A DNA stretch of 5,738 nt from an uncultured Chlorobiales bacterium (lineage in GTDB: Bacteria > Bacteroidota > Chlorobiia > Chlorobiales > Chlorobiaceae): contig CAIUQW010000035.1 in the NCBI GenBank assembly GCA_903901395.1, positions 1-5,738 of the forward strand, read 5' to 3'. Shown here piece by piece: positions 1 through 4,993 of the stretch. The position numbers and the translations under genes are program-made. Below the pieces are notes generated by a model. That model saw only the letters and a list, made by a program, of their open reading frames with translations, was not told where the DNA came from and did no database searches. The first letter of the stretch is position 1, and every line of letters starts with the position of its first letter.

Positions 1-725
1 CCAATCCCGTTTCCGCCGAGCAGCTCGAAAAAATCTGCGCAATCCAGCCGCCCGAGCAGTTTCAGGTGAGTCTCGAAGGGCTGAAAAACTGCAATGACCG
101 CATCCGCGGCGAAGGCTCTTTCGACAGCGTCATCGAATTTCTCGATCTCCTGAAGTCATGCAACGTCACCTCCGGAGTGATGCTGACGCTGCACGAGGAA
201 AATTTCCACGACGTATTGCCGCTTGCCCGGTTGCTTGAAGAGCGTACCGATGCGTTCAATTTCACGCGCCTCTCGCAGGTCGGAGAGGGAGCCGCCCTCA
301 GGCAGATTTCCCCCGGCGGGTACAAAGAGTTTCTCGAAGAGTATCTTGCCTTCGCGGAGAGCAGCCGGACTGCATCGTACAAGGAGAACCTGATCAACCT
401 GATTCGCTGGGAGCGGGGCGAAGAGACGACCACCGGATGCACCGGTTCCGGCTGCGGCATCGCCTTTGACGGCATCGTGCTCCTCCCTGACGGCGAAGTG
501 CATGGCTGCCGCAAAGTGCCCTCGCGCATGGGCAACCTGTGGGACGAGACGCTCGAAGAAATCTACTTCTCCCCCGCCAGCGCCGAACTCCGCCGAGGCC
601 TCAAAGCCTGCGACGGCTGCCCGATCCGCGCCATCTGCGGCGGCTGCATCGCCGCATCGGCGATACCACCGACCGGTTTTGCGGACACTATAGATCCCTG
701 CTGCTGGAAATTGTGGGGGGGATAG
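1..725 (+). CDS. Radical SAM/SPASM domain protein, C-terminal part (5' end outside window)
   Basis: The reading frame is open from base 3, so the visible part is about 240 residues and the N-terminal CX3CX2C radical SAM motif lies off the left edge. A GTG at 66 sits inside the conserved strand FQVSLEG and is not the start. Seen: the radical SAM core segment VSLEG...DRIRGEGSFD (visible residues about 21-41), then a SPASM-type auxiliary cluster region. The SPASM cysteines are C151, C169 (within DGEVHGCRK), the CX2CX5CX2C set C203/C206/C212/C215, and C233 in the terminal DPCCW. In this family the SPASM domain binds extra 4Fe-4S clusters, and the enzymes usually modify ribosomal peptides or mature other enzymes; the substrate here cannot be told. 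No precursor-like small peptide with a clear ribosome binding site follows within the next 120 bp. The gene ends in TAG. Family assignment is firm, subfamily is not. Confidence 0.9.
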   Translation, partial: NPVSAEQLEKICAIQPPEQFQVSLEGLKNCNDRIRGEGSFDSVIEFLDLLKSCNVTSGVMLTLHEENFHDVLPLARLLEERTDAFNFTRLSQVGEGAALRQISPGGYKEFLEEYLAFAESSRTASYKENLINLIRWERGEETTTGCTGSGCGIAFDGIVLLPDGEVHGCRKVPSRMGNLWDETLEEIYFSPASAELRRGLKACDGCPIRAICGGCIAASAIPPTGFADTIDPCCWKLWGG

Positions 726-771
726 GGCGGCTGATTGATCTTTTGTTGGGGCGGATGCCGCGTTGCTGACT

Positions 772-799
772 TTGCGATATTCCGAATTAACGCTAATAT
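772..799 (+). promoter_or_regulatory. Weak candidate promoter upstream of the DUF2442 gene
   Basis: A TTGCGA at 772-777 and a TAATAT at 794-799 are separated by 16 bp, resembling a degenerate sigma-70 type -35/-10 pair. It lies in the AT-rich gap between the radical SAM gene and the DUF2442 gene, where a new transcription start would be expected. Matches are partial and such pairs occur by chance in AT-rich DNA. Confidence 0.2.
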
Positions 800-855
800 T
801 CGTTCGTGGTTGAAGGCTTAGAGGAGAGTAAAATCGAAACTCTATAGTGTCCGTT

Positions 856-1086
856 ATGTTTGTTCATGTCAACGATGCTCGGTATATCGGCGATTACAAG
901 GTTTGGCTATCCTTCAACGATGGAGCGCAGGGCGAAGTGGATTTGGCGCCCGAGTTATACGGCGAGATATTCGAACCGCTGAAGGATTTATCGTTTTTCA
1001 GGTCATTCACATTGGAAGGCCATACGCTATCATGGAGCAATGGTGCAGACTTTGCGCCGGAATTTCTTTATGAACTCGTGGCTTGA
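856..1086 (+). CDS. DUF2442 domain protein
   Basis: A 76-residue protein matching the DUF2442 family from memory. It starts MFVHVNDARYIGDYKVWLSF, then NDGAQGEVDL (residues 21-30), ELYGEIFEPLKD (33-44), and ends with the diagnostic SNGADFAPEFLYE (61-73). The family is small and soluble; its molecular function is not established, and members often sit next to DUF4160 or HicB-like genes in toxin-antitoxin-like pairs. I chose the ATG at 856 because family members usually begin a few residues before this first strand; a GTG at 847 would add three residues. Neither start has a well-placed ribosome binding site: the purine-rich GAGGAGAG at 821-828 is 18 nt before the GTG and 27 nt before the ATG. 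A HicB-like gene follows after 22 bp, suggesting co-transcription. Codon use and GC are lower than in the radical SAM gene upstream. Confidence 0.82.
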   Translation: MFVHVNDARYIGDYKVWLSFNDGAQGEVDLAPELYGEIFEPLKDLSFFRSFTLEGHTLSWSNGADFAPEFLYELVA

Positions 1087-1108
1087 TTAATCGAGCACTT
1101 TGTCATAA

Positions 1109-1330
1109 ATGATGAAAGATTATTATATAAATATATTTTATATCGAAAAAGATGGGGGATATATAGCAGATATTCCAGATTTGAAGGCGTGTTCTGCTTT
1201 TGGCGAGACGCCGGATCAGGCTTTGGCTGAAGTGCTTGTAGCCAAAGAAGCTTGGCTGGCGGCTGCAAAAGCAAACGGAAAGCCGATTCCGCCACCAAAA
1301 TATCGACCGGCGATTTATCAGGTTATGTAA
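1109..1330 (+). CDS. HicB-like (type II toxin-antitoxin HicB family) protein, solitary
   Basis: A 73-residue protein with the HicB partial RNase H-like fold: beta strands in YYINIFYIEKDGGYIADIPD (residues 5-24), the family signature GYIADIPDLKACSAFGET (17-34), then helix TPDQALAEVLVAKEAWLAAA (34-53) and the closing PIPPPKYRP (59-67). HicB proteins neutralise the mRNA-cleaving toxin HicA. This one is the short form: it ends after the core domain and has no C-terminal helix-turn-helix or ribbon-helix-helix DNA-binding segment. No HicA-like reading frame (a small dsRBD-like protein with a G-x-H-x-x-x motif) lies on either side. The neighbour is a DUF2442 gene 22 bp upstream. Two ATG codons stand in a row at 1109 and 1112; there is no clear Shine-Dalgarno sequence, so translation may be coupled to the upstream gene. 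Family call is firm; an antitoxin role is inference. Confidence 0.82.
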   Translation: MMKDYYINIFYIEKDGGYIADIPDLKACSAFGETPDQALAEVLVAKEAWLAAAKANGKPIPPPKYRPAIYQVM

Positions 1331-1365
1331 AACAGACGAAATAAGTATGGCTTTGAAAAGACGAT

Positions 1366-1390
1366 CCAAAATTTGTTCTTGAAAATTTGG
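1366..1390 (+). terminator. Imperfect palindrome after the HicB-like gene
   Basis: CCAAA at 1366-1370 pairs with TTTGG at 1386-1390; after one mismatch ATTT-side bases add about three more A:T pairs around a 7-nt loop. It starts 36 bp after the HicB-like stop codon. There is no T tract behind it, so it is at best a weak terminator or RNA 3'-end structure. Confidence 0.2.
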
Positions 1391-1413
1391 TATAACCTTC
1401 GTAAATAAAAAGC

Positions 1414-1436
1414 ATAAGCTATGCCGTCGAGCTTAT
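1414..1436. repeat. Perfect 7-bp inverted repeat with 9-nt loop
   Basis: ATAAGCT (1414-1420) and AGCTTAT (1430-1436) are exact reverse complements around ATGCCGTCG. It lies 55 bp before the 10-codon frame at 1491. It could be an operator or an RNA hairpin; no function can be assigned from sequence alone. Confidence 0.35.
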
Positions 1437-1490
1437 TAAGTACCCCCTTCCGAGACGGTTTCAGACCAGCAGTATTGAGGAGATAGTCAG

Positions 1491-1523
1491 ATGAAATGGT
1501 CGCTATACGTACTTCTTCATTAA
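1491..1523 (+). pseudogene. Ten-codon frame with strong RBS; possible leader peptide or truncated gene start
   Basis: A Shine-Dalgarno GAGGAGA at 1477-1483, 7 nt before ATG 1491, is the best-placed ribosome binding site on this strand in the whole middle section. It leads into MKWSLYVLLH followed by TAA at 1521. The peptide has the look of the first residues of a signal peptide or membrane segment (Lys, then hydrophobic residues). Composition turns strongly AT-rich right at the stop codon, which fits a gene cut off by recombination or insertion. A short leader peptide is the alternative, although the SPFH gene begins 100 bp later with no attenuator-like structure in between. Confidence 0.25.
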
Positions 1524-1623
1524 AAAAATACTGTATTGTAAGTAATTTGATTTTTAAACTGATTGTTGATCAGGTCTTTGTAGGATTAGACTACTGTTTT
1601 TTTAAACATAAAAAGATTTAAAT

Positions 1624-2610
1624 ATGAATCTCCCAATAGTGCTTTTACTAATTTTCTGTATTATTGCTCTAATTGTTGTTGTACAGATTTCCCTTGCTCG
1701 CTACCACGCAATACGTGATCAGCAGGATAATGTTGCGATGTTTGGCGGTGCGGTGAGGCTTCTCTCGTGGGAGCAAAACGAAGGCCTCGTCCTTCTCAGA
1801 TATAAACGGGTTTCTGATGTCATCGTTGGTGATGGCGGTGGCATGCGATTCATCTATCCTTTTCGAGGAGAAGAGCTTCGAGCAAGAATACCACTTACCT
1901 TACGCTTGATCACATGGAACGATACGGATATTTTGACTCGTGAATCCATTCAAGTAATGCTCAAGGTTGCTGTCTGGTGGAGAGTGGCTGATCTAAAAAA
2001 GTACGTTTTCACCATTGATACGCGTGTGAACGTAGACAACAGTCGACTTGAAATGGGTCCCTTAGGTGCCGCAGAGGAGTGGCTTCAAACATTGACAGAA
2101 AGCAGCATTCGGACTCTCGTATCACAAATGAGTGTCGCGCTTCTGGTTTCCGCTAAACCGACAAGCTATCTACATGTTGATTCCCACTGTACTACAGAGT
2201 CATCCACTACGCGAGGAGCATCGCAGGTACTTGCACATGATCTTCAAATAGATCTTGAAAATAAGGCTCAAGATTATGGAATTGAGGTACAACGAGTCGA
2301 AATCCAGGAAATAGGTCTTTCTGATGAGATTCAAGCCGCCATTGATCGAGTATGGAAGGCCTCGCTACTTCCTGCGCAAACGGAGCAAGAAGCGAAGGCT
2401 CGTCAAATAGAACTTCAGGCAGTTGCTAACGTTTTGGGGGTTGATACCGTGGCTCTCAACGAAATCATGAAGAACTTTCAGGGTACCTCATTTATGGGTG
2501 TCCCAGCTTTTTTTGAAACTCTAATGGGACGTGTAAGCGACAAGACCTCACAGACAAGTTCTCTTTTTTCCAATGGCAATCAATCACCCTCTATTACTGA
2601 TGGCCTCTGA
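1624..2610 (+). CDS. SPFH/Band 7 (prohibitin-homology) domain membrane protein
   Basis: A 328-residue protein with one N-terminal transmembrane helix (residues about 4-24, ILLLIFCIIALIVVV-like) and a soluble rest typical of stomatin/flotillin relatives. The SPFH core begins near LSWEQNEGLVLLRYKRV (47-63), continues through GMRFIYPF (73-80), the strand pair RIPLTLRLITWNDTDILTRESIQV (88-111) and KVAVWWRVADLKKYVF (114-129). It closes with YGIEVQRVEIQEIGLSDEIQAAI (218-240) and an Ala/Glu/Gln-rich helix AQTEQEAKARQIELQAVANVL (251-271) able to form a coiled coil. Such proteins form membrane-associated oligomers that organise microdomains or hold proteases. Odd points: a Ser/Thr/Cys-rich insert (about 178-200) interrupts the domain; no NfeD or FtsH-like partner is adjacent; and the DNA is more AT-rich with different codon use from the flanking core genes, suggesting transfer. 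The ATG lies behind an A-rich leader with no clear ribosome binding site. The exact cellular role is unknown. Confidence 0.85.
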   Translation: MNLPIVLLLIFCIIALIVVVQISLARYHAIRDQQDNVAMFGGAVRLLSWEQNEGLVLLRYKRVSDVIVGDGGGMRFIYPFRGEELRARIPLTLRLITWNDTDILTRESIQVMLKVAVWWRVADLKKYVFTIDTRVNVDNSRLEMGPLGAAEEWLQTLTESSIRTLVSQMSVALLVSAKPTSYLHVDSHCTTESSTTRGASQVLAHDLQIDLENKAQDYGIEVQRVEIQEIGLSDEIQAAIDRVWKASLLPAQTEQEAKARQIELQAVANVLGVDTVALNEIMKNFQGTSFMGVPAFFETLMGRVSDKTSQTSSLFSNGNQSPSITDGL

Positions 2611-2634
2611 CGTTGAGTTTGGGACTATTCTAAA

Positions 2635-2667
2635 ACTGTTAAGTTAAGTGTTAAGTGCTATAACAGT
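2635..2667. repeat. Tandem TTAAGTG heptamer inside an inverted repeat; possible terminator
   Basis: ACTGTTA (2635-2641) and TAACAGT (2661-2667) are exact reverse complements. The 19-nt loop between them carries two perfect tandem copies of TTAAGTG (2644-2650 and 2651-2657), with a partial TTAAG copy just before (2639-2643). It starts 25 bp after the SPFH stop codon. No T tract follows, so a terminator role is uncertain. Confidence 0.45.
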
Positions 2668-2737
2668 GGAAAATGAAAAGATCGTACAAATCATATAGAG
2701 ATTGTATTATACATAAAGGTTGGAGAGGAGAATAAGA

Positions 2738-2811
2738 TTGCGAGGGCGATTTCGTGGCGGAGCGGAAGCCATCGCAGTTCTTCTGCTCCTTGTGATGTCG
2801 GCGTGTGCTGG
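2738..2811 (+). pseudogene. Possible 5' remnant of a lipoprotein gene
   Basis: GGAGAGGAG (2722-2730) stands 7 nt before a TTG at 2738. The frame from there reads as a short basic stretch, a hydrophobic run AIAVLLLLVMSAC with a lipobox-like MSAC (Cys codon 2804-2806), then AGYL. This is what the start of a bacterial lipoprotein looks like. Just after it, at 2812, the DNA becomes the 3' end of the minus-strand gene, and the frame continues to 3097 only as antisense of that gene. I read it as a truncated gene start left by a rearrangement. Against it: TTG start, a glutamate just before the hydrophobic core, and Met at lipobox position -3. It could be chance. Confidence 0.22.
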
Positions 2812-3186
2812 TTATTTAAATGACGCCTGGATTTCCTGTATCAGCGAGATTGCCTGGAAGATCGATTCTCCGGCTTTGGGCATATTGTTGCTTTGGAGAT
2901 CGATTGTTGCTGAAGAGATCGTGGTTTTCAGTTTTTTGATTTTCGCCGCGGGAACATTGTCCGAATATTGCTTGACATACTGCTCGGTTTGCTTGAGTGC
3001 GGTCAGGGCTTTCTGTTTGTTTCCGGCCTTGTCGTTCTCTAAAGCAGACCTCGCCGAGTCGAGCGACATAGAAATCATCTGTATCACACCTTGCTGATTT
3101 TCAGCGGCTCTGGCTGCCGGGAGCGCCAGGCTGACCATCAGCAGAACAAGGCACGATACGCGATGAACAAAGCTCGAAATTTTCAT
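2812..3186 (-). CDS. Small exported helical protein of unknown function
   Basis: A 124-residue protein with a clear Sec signal peptide: MKISSFVHR, hydrophobic run CLVLLMVSLALP, and cleavage after A25-R26-A27 (or A28). The mature part of about 97 residues is rich in Ala, Lys, Gln and Ser with no cysteine, and looks all alpha-helical. It seems to contain two related helical hairpins: SLDSARSALENDKAGNKQKALTAL (about 41-64) and ISSATIDLQSNNMPKAGESIF (about 90-110), each with a helix, an N-K/P-x-A turn and a second helix. This resembles small TPR-like or SmbP-like periplasmic proteins in general shape, but I do not recognise the family and no metal-binding His cluster is present. ATG at 3186 is the only sensible start; AGAG about 8 nt before it is a weak ribosome binding site. 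It follows the substrate-binding protein gene by 74 bp on the same strand and may be its distal partner. Confidence 0.72.
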   Translation of the reverse strand: MKISSFVHRVSCLVLLMVSLALPAARAAENQQGVIQMISMSLDSARSALENDKAGNKQKALTALKQTEQYVKQYSDNVPAAKIKKLKTTISSATIDLQSNNMPKAGESIFQAISLIQEIQASFK

Positions 3187-3243
3187 GATTTACTCTATGT
3201 GTTTGATTGAAAAATATGATTCCTATGGCAATTCCGATTTGGA

Positions 3244-3271
3244 TTATCAACCATCAACTATCAATTATCAA
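3244..3271. repeat. Heptanucleotide tandem repeat, four YYATCAA units
   Basis: Four head-to-tail 7-bp units TTATCAA, CCATCAA, CTATCAA and TTATCAA run from 3244 to 3271; only the first two pyrimidines vary. The stop codon of the minus-strand substrate-binding protein gene (TGA, 3261-3263) and its last codons lie inside the array, so the repeat supplies the C-terminal residues VDN. Heptamers of this form are common between genes in several bacterial groups as I recall; a function is not established. Confidence 0.75.
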
Positions 3272-4952
3272 CTGATTTTACCGTCCACTCATACATATTC
3301 CCCAACGTTGCCAGCAGGCTCAGCTTCACATTTTTAACCCGTTCGTTGAATCCCTCCAATTCGGAATAATAATACAGGAAGGTTCGCGGTTGTTCGTTTG
3401 CGAGAATTTGTTGGTACTCTTTCCAGAGTTTTGCCTGTTCGACGGGCGGGAGCGGGCCGGTAAGTTTGGCTACCACACGGTCGAGGTCGGGCTTCTGGAG
3501 GGCGGAGGAGTTGAAGGGTTTTTTCTCGAAGTTCGAACCCCAGATGACGAGCTGGAAGGGGAGCGTTTCGGCGGCCATGCCGGAGAGGGCGGCGTCGTAG
3601 CGGTACTGGTTCTGGTTTTTGTTGAACATGAGTGCCTCGTCGAATCGCAGGCGGCAGTCGATGCCGATTTCGCGGAGGTTTTGCTGGATGATGTTCGCCG
3701 CGTAGTTGCGCCTCGGGTTGCCGGTCGGCGCGGCGAGTTCGAAGGAGAAGCGCACTCCGTTCTTCTGCAAAATGCCGTCCGGCCCCGGCGTCCATCCCGC
3801 CTCTTTCAGCAGCGCGAGCGCCTTGCCAGGATCGTACGCCCACGCAGGCAGCGATTTGTCGATGATCGAGGTGTAGGCGGGCGAGAGCGTGGTGTTGACG
3901 ATGGTGGCGTGGCCGGGGCCCATGAAGCCGTCGATAATCGCCTGCCGGTCGATGGCGCAGGTCATGGCCTGCCGCACGCGGCGGTCGCCGAAAAAGCGGT
4001 TCGGCACGATCTTTTTGCTGTTGCGCCAGGCGTCGCCGTCGATGTTCAGCCAGACGACGCTGTCGAAATAGCGGTCAGCCACCGGGATGATCGAGATGTT
4101 CGGGTTGCTTCGCGCCATCTCCGCGGCGTCTTTCGGGTTGACACCGCCTCCCGAAATCAGCGCGTCGATCTGCCCGGACTTGAGCATCGCAAGCCGCGTC
4201 GTGTACTCCGGCACCACCATGAAGGTGACGGCGGGCGTCGCCGCCGGATGGGGGAGCACCGAGGTTGGGCTGGAGGCGAGCGTGAGTTTCGACTGGCGCT
4301 GCCACTCCTTGAGCCTGAACGGGCCGGTGCCCATGACTGGCAGCGTGGCCGCCCGTTGGCGAATTTCGGCGGCTGGAATCGAGCGGAAAAGGTGTTCGGC
4401 GACAGGTATCAGGTCGTTGAAGTGGTCGAGCACGATGCTTTCAGCCATCGGCTTGTTGAAATGCAGCACCAGTGTTTTGTCGTCCGGCGTCTCGACCGCC
4501 CTGTCGAAATCGACCGAGCCGTCGGGTTTCAGCAGCAGGTCGTTCAGGTAATCCTGTCGGCTGCTCGCCACCGTCGGGTCTGCGTACAAGCGGTACGAAA
4601 AGCTGAAATCCTTCGAGGTGAGCGGCTTGCCATCCTCCCAGACTGCATCGCGTTTCAGGTGGAAGGTGACGCTACGTCCATCCGGCGTAAATTCCCAGCG
4701 TTCTGCGGCGTTTGGCAGGTAATTGATCGCGCCGTTTTTCTCGTCAAACGACGGCCTGACCAGCGACGGATAGATCATCGTGCACACCTCGCGGGCGAGC
4801 GACATCTGGATGAGCAGCGGGTTGAGGTGGTCGAAATCGGCGTTGACGGCCACCACGATCACGTCGGGCCGGGACTTTTGCGATTTCGCGCCGCAGCCTG
4901 CAAGCAGCGTAACGAAGAGGAGGGCGGCGATGGTCAGCAACGATTTGCGCAT
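3261..4952 (-). CDS. Extracellular solute-binding lipoprotein, family 5 (peptide/OppA-DppA type)
   Basis: From ATG 4952 the protein has 563 residues, the usual length for SBP_bac_5 proteins that deliver oligopeptides or similar ligands to an ABC importer. It opens with a lipoprotein signal, MRKSLLTIAALLFVTLLAGC, with lipobox LAGC and lipidated Cys20. Family landmarks follow: ERWEFTPDGRSVTFHL with VWEDGKPLTSKDFSF (about 84-118), GTGPFRLKEW (208-217), TTRLAMLKSGQIDAL (251-265), FGDRRVRQAMTCAIDRQAII (321-340) and YDPGKALALLKEAGW (373-387). A TTG at 4997 would add 15 residues in front of the signal peptide and overlap the bshB1 stop, so I reject it. The gene starts 41 bp after bshB1 on the same strand. 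No permease or ATPase gene is in the window, so it is an orphan binding protein here; some such proteins act outside transport. The ligand is unknown. Its 3' end runs into a heptamer repeat. Confidence 0.92.
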   Translation of the reverse strand: MRKSLLTIAALLFVTLLAGCGAKSQKSRPDVIVVAVNADFDHLNPLLIQMSLAREVCTMIYPSLVRPSFDEKNGAINYLPNAAERWEFTPDGRSVTFHLKRDAVWEDGKPLTSKDFSFSYRLYADPTVASSRQDYLNDLLLKPDGSVDFDRAVETPDDKTLVLHFNKPMAESIVLDHFNDLIPVAEHLFRSIPAAEIRQRAATLPVMGTGPFRLKEWQRQSKLTLASSPTSVLPHPAATPAVTFMVVPEYTTRLAMLKSGQIDALISGGGVNPKDAAEMARSNPNISIIPVADRYFDSVVWLNIDGDAWRNSKKIVPNRFFGDRRVRQAMTCAIDRQAIIDGFMGPGHATIVNTTLSPAYTSIIDKSLPAWAYDPGKALALLKEAGWTPGPDGILQKNGVRFSFELAAPTGNPRRNYAANIIQQNLREIGIDCRLRFDEALMFNKNQNQYRYDAALSGMAAETLPFQLVIWGSNFEKKPFNSSALQKPDLDRVVAKLTGPLPPVEQAKLWKEYQQILANEQPRTFLYYYSELEGFNERVKNVKLSLLATLGNMYEWTVKSVDN

Positions 4953-4993
4953 GGCGGTCTTGTCTGTAATTCCGTTGATCGAGTGCCGCGCCG

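Larger units (their letters stand above)
1331..1623. other. AT-rich non-coding stretch between the HicB-like and SPFH genes
   Basis: No real gene is seen on either strand; longer frames crossing the left part are antisense to the HicB-like and DUF2442 genes. The stretch holds an imperfect palindrome (1366-1390), a perfect 7-bp inverted repeat (1414-1420 with 1430-1436), a ribosome-binding-site-led 10-codon frame (1491-1523), and then very AT-rich DNA with T runs just before the SPFH gene. In that last part GTAG/CTAC (1580-1583 with 1591-1594) is followed by a run of T, a very weak terminator-like or leader structure. No convincing promoter could be assigned. Confidence 0.6.

Noticed and set aside
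66..68. GTG as start of the radical SAM gene
   Set aside because: The frame is open upstream to the left edge and the GTG encodes a valine within the conserved strand VSLEG of the radical SAM core.
727..761. Hairpin GCGGC/GCCGC after the radical SAM gene as a terminator
   Set aside because: The stem is only 5 bp with a 25-nt loop and no T tract follows; too weak to annotate.
1068..1369. Minus-strand frames of 76 and 88 residues
   Set aside because: They are antisense to the HicB-like gene and the end of the DUF2442 gene and show no family features.
2720..3097. A 125-residue plus-strand frame with a lipoprotein-like start
   Set aside because: Beyond 2811 it is antisense to the exported helical protein gene, which has a convincing signal peptide. 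Only the part before 2812 is kept, as a possible remnant.
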